From Helicobacter suis (GTDB lineage: Bacteria; Campylobacterota; Campylobacteria; Campylobacterales; Helicobacteraceae), in NCBI RefSeq assembly GCF_902196125.1, contig NZ_CABIKG010000006.1, forward strand, positions 1 to 64,000: a stretch of 64,000 bases of DNA, given 5' to 3'. The notes beneath the pieces are model-generated. The model saw only the letters and a program-made list of their open reading frames with translations, searched no databases and was not told where the DNA came from. Position 1 is the stretch's first letter; each line of letters opens with the position of its first letter. Positions 63,932 to 64,000 of this stretch are shown here, piece by piece. Position numbers and translations under genes: made by a program.

Positions 63932-64000
63932 CTATATTGAAATTGACACCAAAGCCCTAGCCCATAATTTTAAAGTAATATCAAAGGTAGCAGAGGGCAT
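63900..64000 (+). CDS. alr: Alanine racemase, 5' end only (window edge)
   Basis: ATG at 63900 overlaps the end of dagA. The first 33 codons contain SRASYIEIDTKALAHNF, the conserved N-terminal strand of fold-type III alanine racemases. The PLP lysine and catalytic Tyr lie beyond the window. It interconverts L- and D-alanine, completing the ridA-dadA-dagA-alr set with import, racemisation, oxidation and imine clean-up. Confidence 0.85.
   Translation, partial: MSINPPLSRASYIEIDTKALAHNFKVISKVAEG

Overview
The window comes from a gastric, urease-positive Helicobacter that is not H. pylori. It carries a complete ureAB-IEFGH locus with the H. pylori-type acid-gated urea channel UreI. It also has many blocks with the local gene order known from H. 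pylori (mqo-NlpC/P60-rpoD, tatBC-queA-rsmG, efp-fba-PPIase, hemD-rhodanese-dld-uppS, cvpA-lysS-glyA, ridA-dadA-dagA-alr), joined in a different overall order. UreA and UreB look closer to the H. felis-like group of carnivore gastric helicobacters. That assignment is from memory of family sequences, not from a search.

Region by region. (1) 1-5,900, minus strand: part of a prophage, with a giant virion-type protein that runs off the left edge, terminase large subunit, and two coiled-coil structural proteins. A solo left end of an IS608-type element lies beside it. (2) 6,093-16,597, minus strand: a ketone/ketone-body island with thiolase, succinyl-CoA:acetoacetate CoA-transferase (ScoAB), a second HyuA-like protein, and acetone carboxylase gamma, beta and alpha. 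It ends with a 34-residue membrane peptide and an unrecognised 256-residue protein. The likely logic is acetone + CO2 -> acetoacetate -> acetoacetyl-CoA -> 2 acetyl-CoA. (3) 16,691-31,587: housekeeping genes (proC, fliW, bamD, lon, tyrA, fliQ, murB, mqo, a cell-wall hydrolase, a phosphatase, rpoD, tatBC, queA, rsmG) and tRNA-Ser. (4) 31,640-37,669: the urease locus with separate promoters before ureA and ureI. (5) 37,655-38,771: an extended-SDR gene followed by two tandem mini-IS608 copies. (6) 38,788-52,728: efp, fba, PPIase, an EI24-type membrane protein, crcB, hemD, rhodanese, a third mini-IS608 copy, dld, uppS, HAD phosphatase, Wzk/PglK flippase, ahpC, gmhA, and a phosphoethanolamine transferase with a poly-G14 tract. 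(7) 52,846-64,000: tRNA-Ile and tRNA-Ala, a Sel1-type secreted protein behind a poly-C17 tract, an ABC ATPase, lnt, cvpA, lysS, glyA, a DUF1882-type gene, a His-rich SPOR protein, and the D-/L-alanine utilisation genes.

The most notable signals are three. First, the mini-IS608 elements at 43,432-43,613 and 38,433-38,771 keep the TnpA recognition grammar (TTAC/TCAA cleavage sites, AAAG/GAAT guides, hairpins with an extruded T). They also keep an internal TATAAT promoter driving a short structured RNA that ends at the element boundary, like a TnpB guide RNA without TnpB. Second, the acetone carboxylase island is expanded by an additional HyuA paralogue, a His-rich AcxB N-terminus, a micro-membrane protein and an unknown protein. 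Third, two long homopolymer tracts probably act as phase-variation switches.
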